Shown: positions 61,420 to 64,000 of the stretch, piece after piece
Position numbering within the stretch: the stretch's first letter is position 1
How the letters are laid out: each line of letters opens with the position of its first letter
Source of the DNA: Sulfuricurvum sp.
GTDB taxonomy: Bacteria > Campylobacterota > Campylobacteria > Campylobacterales > Sulfurimonadaceae
Length of the DNA: 64,000 nucleotides
NCBI GenBank assembly: GCA_030696775.1
Contig: JAUYRN010000027.1
Coordinates: 186,001 to 250,000 of the forward strand
Direction of reading: 5' to 3'
Made by a program: the position numbers and the translations under genes
The notes under the pieces: model-generated
Seen by the model: only the letters and a program-made list of their open reading frames with translations
Databases searched by the model: none
Told to the model about the DNA's origin: nothing

Positions 61420-62786
61420 AATTCTACCACCCATGTATCTTTAAATCCGCCACCTTGAGACGAATTGACGAGGTAATTTCCCTCTTCCATCGCATAGCGA
61501 GTTAATCCGCCCATGCTCACACTTACTTCTTCTCCATAAATAACATATGCGCGTAGATCTGCTTTTCTAGGGAGAATGCCCTCTTCCAGCATACAAGGTA
61601 AATCATAAAATTCAATGACTTCTTGAGCGATAAACCGACGAGGATTTTCTAGAATCATTTCTATGATATTAGCACGTTCATCGGGTGTCAAACGATTACC
61701 AAACAACACACCATAACCGCCTGCTTCCGCCACGTCTTTTATAACTAATTTATCAATATTTGCCAATACATATTCACGATCTTTTTCATAATAAGGGAGG
61801 TACGTCGGCGCATTTTTGAGTAATGGTTCTTCATCCAAATAATACTTTACCATTTGTGGAACAAAATAATAAATACCTTTATCATCCGCAACACCGTTTC
61901 CGATACTGTTCATGATAGCAACATTACCTGCTCGATAAACACTTGCAAGATGTGGAACTCCAATCAAACTCTCTTTATCAAATTCTTCAGGATCTAAAAA
62001 ATCATCGTCAAGTCGACGATATATTGCTCCGACACGTTTACGCTCGCCGTTATAAGCACACAAAAACACTTCTTCATTTTCAACGATCAAATCTTCACCA
62101 AGGGCAAGTGTCGCACCCGTTATTTTTGCCAAATAGCTGTGCTCATAATAGGCAGAATTATATCTTCCTGGAGTAAGAATGACATTGAGGCCACCCGTAT
62201 TGACATAATCCATCGCAGCTTTGAGCTCATCGCCATATTGTTTGATCTTCGAAATCTTCATCGATTCAAAAAACTCAGGATAGGTGTGCCGAAATGCACG
62301 GCGAATGGTAAGCGGATAACTGACACCACTAGGCACACGCAGATTGTCTTCAAGGATAACCCATTCACCACTCACGCTGTCTTTGACCAAATCAATCCCG
62401 CTTATATGAGTTCGAACACCTTTAGAAGGGACTACTCCCATAAAACTAGGAAGAAAGCCAACAGCAGAATCAATGTATTCTCGAGGAACAATGCCATCTT
62501 TTACAATACGCTGCTCGCCGTAAATATCATTTAAAAAAGCATTTAATGCTTTTACGCGTTGAATTATGCCTGCTTCAAGATGGTCAAACTCTTTTTTTGG
62601 AATGATGCGGGGGATCATATCAAAAGGAAATGATCTCTCAATAAAACTACCTTCTTTAAAAAGGTTAAAGTTAACTGCATTAGCCTCTAGAAAATCTTTA
62701 AATTCAGGGATTTTACTTTTGTCGATACTTTCAAAAATATCGTAAAACTTTTGTAGCTCTGCACTCACTGGCTCAATCATGAACAC
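61416..62786 (-). CDS. Circularly permuted type 2 ATP-grasp protein
   Basis: 456 residues. VILEDNLRVPSGVSYPL, FLPSFMGVVPSKGVRTHISG and DVAEAGGYGVLFG mark the DUF404/DUF407-type ATP-grasp family, predicted to form amide bonds, for example on peptides. First gene of the operon with the alpha-E and two AstE/AspA-like genes. An in-frame ATG at 62780 is an alternative start. AAGGGGTG lies before 62786. Confidence 0.9.
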   Translation of the reverse strand: MFMIEPVSAELQKFYDIFESIDKSKIPEFKDFLEANAVNFNLFKEGSFIERSFPFDMIPRIIPKKEFDHLEAGIIQRVKALNAFLNDIYGEQRIVKDGIVPREYIDSAVGFLPSFMGVVPSKGVRTHISGIDLVKDSVSGEWVILEDNLRVPSGVSYPLTIRRAFRHTYPEFFESMKISKIKQYGDELKAAMDYVNTGGLNVILTPGRYNSAYYEHSYLAKITGATLALGEDLIVENEEVFLCAYNGERKRVGAIYRRLDDDFLDPEEFDKESLIGVPHLASVYRAGNVAIMNSIGNGVADDKGIYYFVPQMVKYYLDEEPLLKNAPTYLPYYEKDREYVLANIDKLVIKDVAEAGGYGVLFGNRLTPDERANIIEMILENPRRFIAQEVIEFYDLPCMLEEGILPRKADLRAYVIYGEEVSVSMGGLTRYAMEEGNYLVNSSQGGGFKDTWVVEL

Positions 62787-62964
62787 CCCTTGTAAAAATA
62801 GTGGACTGCCTTATGATATCCTAAAGTAATCTCAAGGGTTGCTTAAAAAAAAAGCAATTTTGATTTTTAAATGAAAATGAGGAGAAAAAAGGAAAAAAGA
62901 ACTCACATCAAGCGTGGAGGTTGATTCTATGCCTAGAATATAAGGAATATTATATTTTAGTAAG

Positions 62965-63008
62965 AGACCGGGTTATAACTACCCGTTATAAGGTCTTACC
63001 CGTTTTTT
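62965..63008. terminator. Hairpin between the ATP-grasp operon and trpC
   Basis: AGACC (62965-62969) pairs with GGTCT (62992-62996) and TTATAAC (62973-62979) with GTTATAA (62985-62991). A T-tract at 63003-63008 follows on the plus strand, and the hairpin overlaps the trpC stop. On the minus strand no T-tract follows, so its use as trpC terminator is uncertain. Confidence 0.4.
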
Positions 63009-63781
63009 AAAACTCTGAGTGCCTCTTCTACATCATCTTGGCGCATAAGTGACTCACCGACCAAGAATGCATCAACACCAGCCTTACTCAAATCTTCCAA
63101 TTGACCGTGTTCATAAATACCACTTTCAGCCACAATTATTTTACCGTTAGGAATAAGGGGAATAAGATCGTAACTCAGGTTCATATTCATTTCAAATGTT
63201 TGTAAATTACGATGATTGATTCCAATAATATCTGCACCCGCATAGATGGCTTTGGTCAGTTCAGATTTATCATGAATTTCCACCAAGGCTTCCATTCCTA
63301 AATGTCGCGTATAGTTCAATAACTCTTTGAGCTCGCTTTTAGACAATGCTGCCGCAATTAGAAGAACAAAATCAGCACCATAAACGAGTGCTTCAAGAAG
63401 CTGATATTTGGAAATGATAAAATCTTTACGCAATAAGGGAATACCGACATAACGACGAATCTCAGCGAGATAGTCCAAGTGCCCTTGGAAAAAATGAGGT
63501 TCCGTTAAAATCGAAATCGCATTCGCACCGCCACGCTCATACGCTTGCGCTATTGCAACAGGATCAAAATCTTCGCGAATGATTCCACGAGAAGGACTCG
63601 CTTTTTTAACTTCTGAAATGATACGGTACGGCTCATCAGGGGTTGCCGTCAAAAATGGACGTACATCACGCGGAGCACGCGCATTAAACGCCAAAGAACG
63701 TCCCAACCACTCCATACTAAACTTAGCCTCACGCTCTTTTAAATCTTCTTTTGTTTTTTTGATGATGTCATCGAGTATCAT
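62996..63781 (-). CDS. trpC: Indole-3-glycerol phosphate synthase TrpC
   Basis: 261 residues. The catalytic Lys motif [35 protein letters not shown] and [12 protein letters not shown] are intact TrpC signatures. It closes the indole ring in tryptophan synthesis. It overlaps the upstream TPR gene by ATGA; no other trp gene lies in the window. Confidence 0.95.
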   Translation of the reverse strand: MILDDIIKKTKEDLKEREAKFSMEWLGRSLAFNARAPRDVRPFLTATPDEPYRIISEVKKASPSRGIIREDFDPVAIAQAYERGGANAISILTEPHFFQGHLDYLAEIRRYVGIPLLRKDFIISKYQLLEALVYGADFVLLIAAALSKSELKELLNYTRHLGMEALVEIHDKSELTKAIYAGADIIGINHRNLQTFEMNMNLSYDLIPLIPNGKIIVAESGIYEHGQLEDLSKAGVDAFLVGESLMRQDDVEEALRVLKNG

Positions 63782-64000
63782 TTTTTCTCCTTAGTTTTAC
63801 ACGTCTCAATTGCTTTAAGATGATCATTCACCTCTTGTTCCTCTGTACCAATCATAGACTCAACTTGCTTGATTAAGCGCAATGCTTCGGAACATTCACC
63901 TTTTTTATAATATCCCCATGCGAGAGAATCGAGATAAAACGGGGATTCAGGCTGTGCAAGCAATGCTTTTTTGACATACACAATCCCAGCATCAACATCA
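63778..64000 (-). CDS. C-terminal end of a TPR protein (partial)
   Basis: The frame is open to the edge of the window and gives about 73 residues. [20 protein letters not shown] and [20 protein letters not shown] form two tetratricopeptide repeats, and a charged tail KTKEKK ends it. The rest of the gene is outside. It probably belongs to a larger periplasmic or scaffold TPR protein and is coupled to trpC. Confidence 0.75.
   Translation of the reverse strand, partial: DVDAGIVYVKKALLAQPESPFYLDSLAWGYYKKGECSEALRLIKQVESMIGTEEQEVNDHLKAIETCKTKEKK

Noticed and set aside
1-64000. CRISPR array or rRNA genes
   Set aside because: No regularly spaced identical repeats of array type and no rRNA-like sequence were seen on reading the window.

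Overview
The window looks like chromosomal DNA of a nitrate-respiring member of the Campylobacterota (Epsilonproteobacteria), perhaps close to Sulfuricurvum or Sulfurimonas. The genus is a guess. The group is suggested by a periplasmic nitrate reductase operon in the order napA-G-H-B-F-L-D without napC, a desulforubrerythrin of the Campylobacter Rrc type, a long-form TrmB and a MOMP-like porin. Genes are dense, often overlap by ATGA or TAATG, and sit in short operons.

Layout. 1-7 kb: end of a CoxIV-like membrane protein, an Rrf2 regulator, an atypical pyruvate kinase, an FAD oxidoreductase, a YjjP/YjjB exporter pair, a CopD-like protein, a decayed methyltransferase tail and an ORF6N gene carrying palindromic repeats. 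7-30 kb: an anaerobic nitrogen-oxide block with a siroheme nitrite reductase, an orphan response regulator, an HPP protein and moaA, a Crp/Fnr regulator coupled to a kinase-less PilJ/NarX-like sensor, the nap operon, a porin, class III ribonucleotide reductase, a cytochrome c, an ABC/HlyD/TolC exporter and NnrS. Eight promoters here carry a TTGA-N6-TCAA box at nearly constant distance from a -10 hexamer, so the block reads as one Crp/Fnr regulon. NrdD lacks its glycyl-radical tail; the tail is a separate 54-residue ORF directly downstream with its own strong ribosome binding site.

30-42 kb: desulforubrerythrin, a CPA2 antiporter, a CmeABC-like RND efflux operon, an unknown membrane protein and a MASE1-GGDEF diguanylate cyclase. 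42.0-50.3 kb: an AT-rich integrative element of about 8.2 kb in a CAU tRNA gene. It has an integrase, a rolling-circle-type Rep, a possible ssDNA-binding protein, an excisionase-like HTH and paired arm-type repeats. The cargo is a PD-(D/E)xK-like nuclease coupled to a two-TM protein, a DUF2335 pair bracketed by direct repeats, and an unknown 360-residue protein. Just left of it lies the decayed right end of an older element of the same type.

50.3-64 kb: housekeeping genes (rodA, an RluA-family synthase, a fibronectin-III lipoprotein, trmB, ftsE, ftsX, a degenerate LytM protein, flgH, yqeY), then a four-gene overlapping operon (ATP-grasp, alpha-E and two AstE/AspA-like proteins, one without metal ligands), and finally trpC and the end of a TPR protein. 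All functional statements are from reading the sequence by eye; no database search was run.
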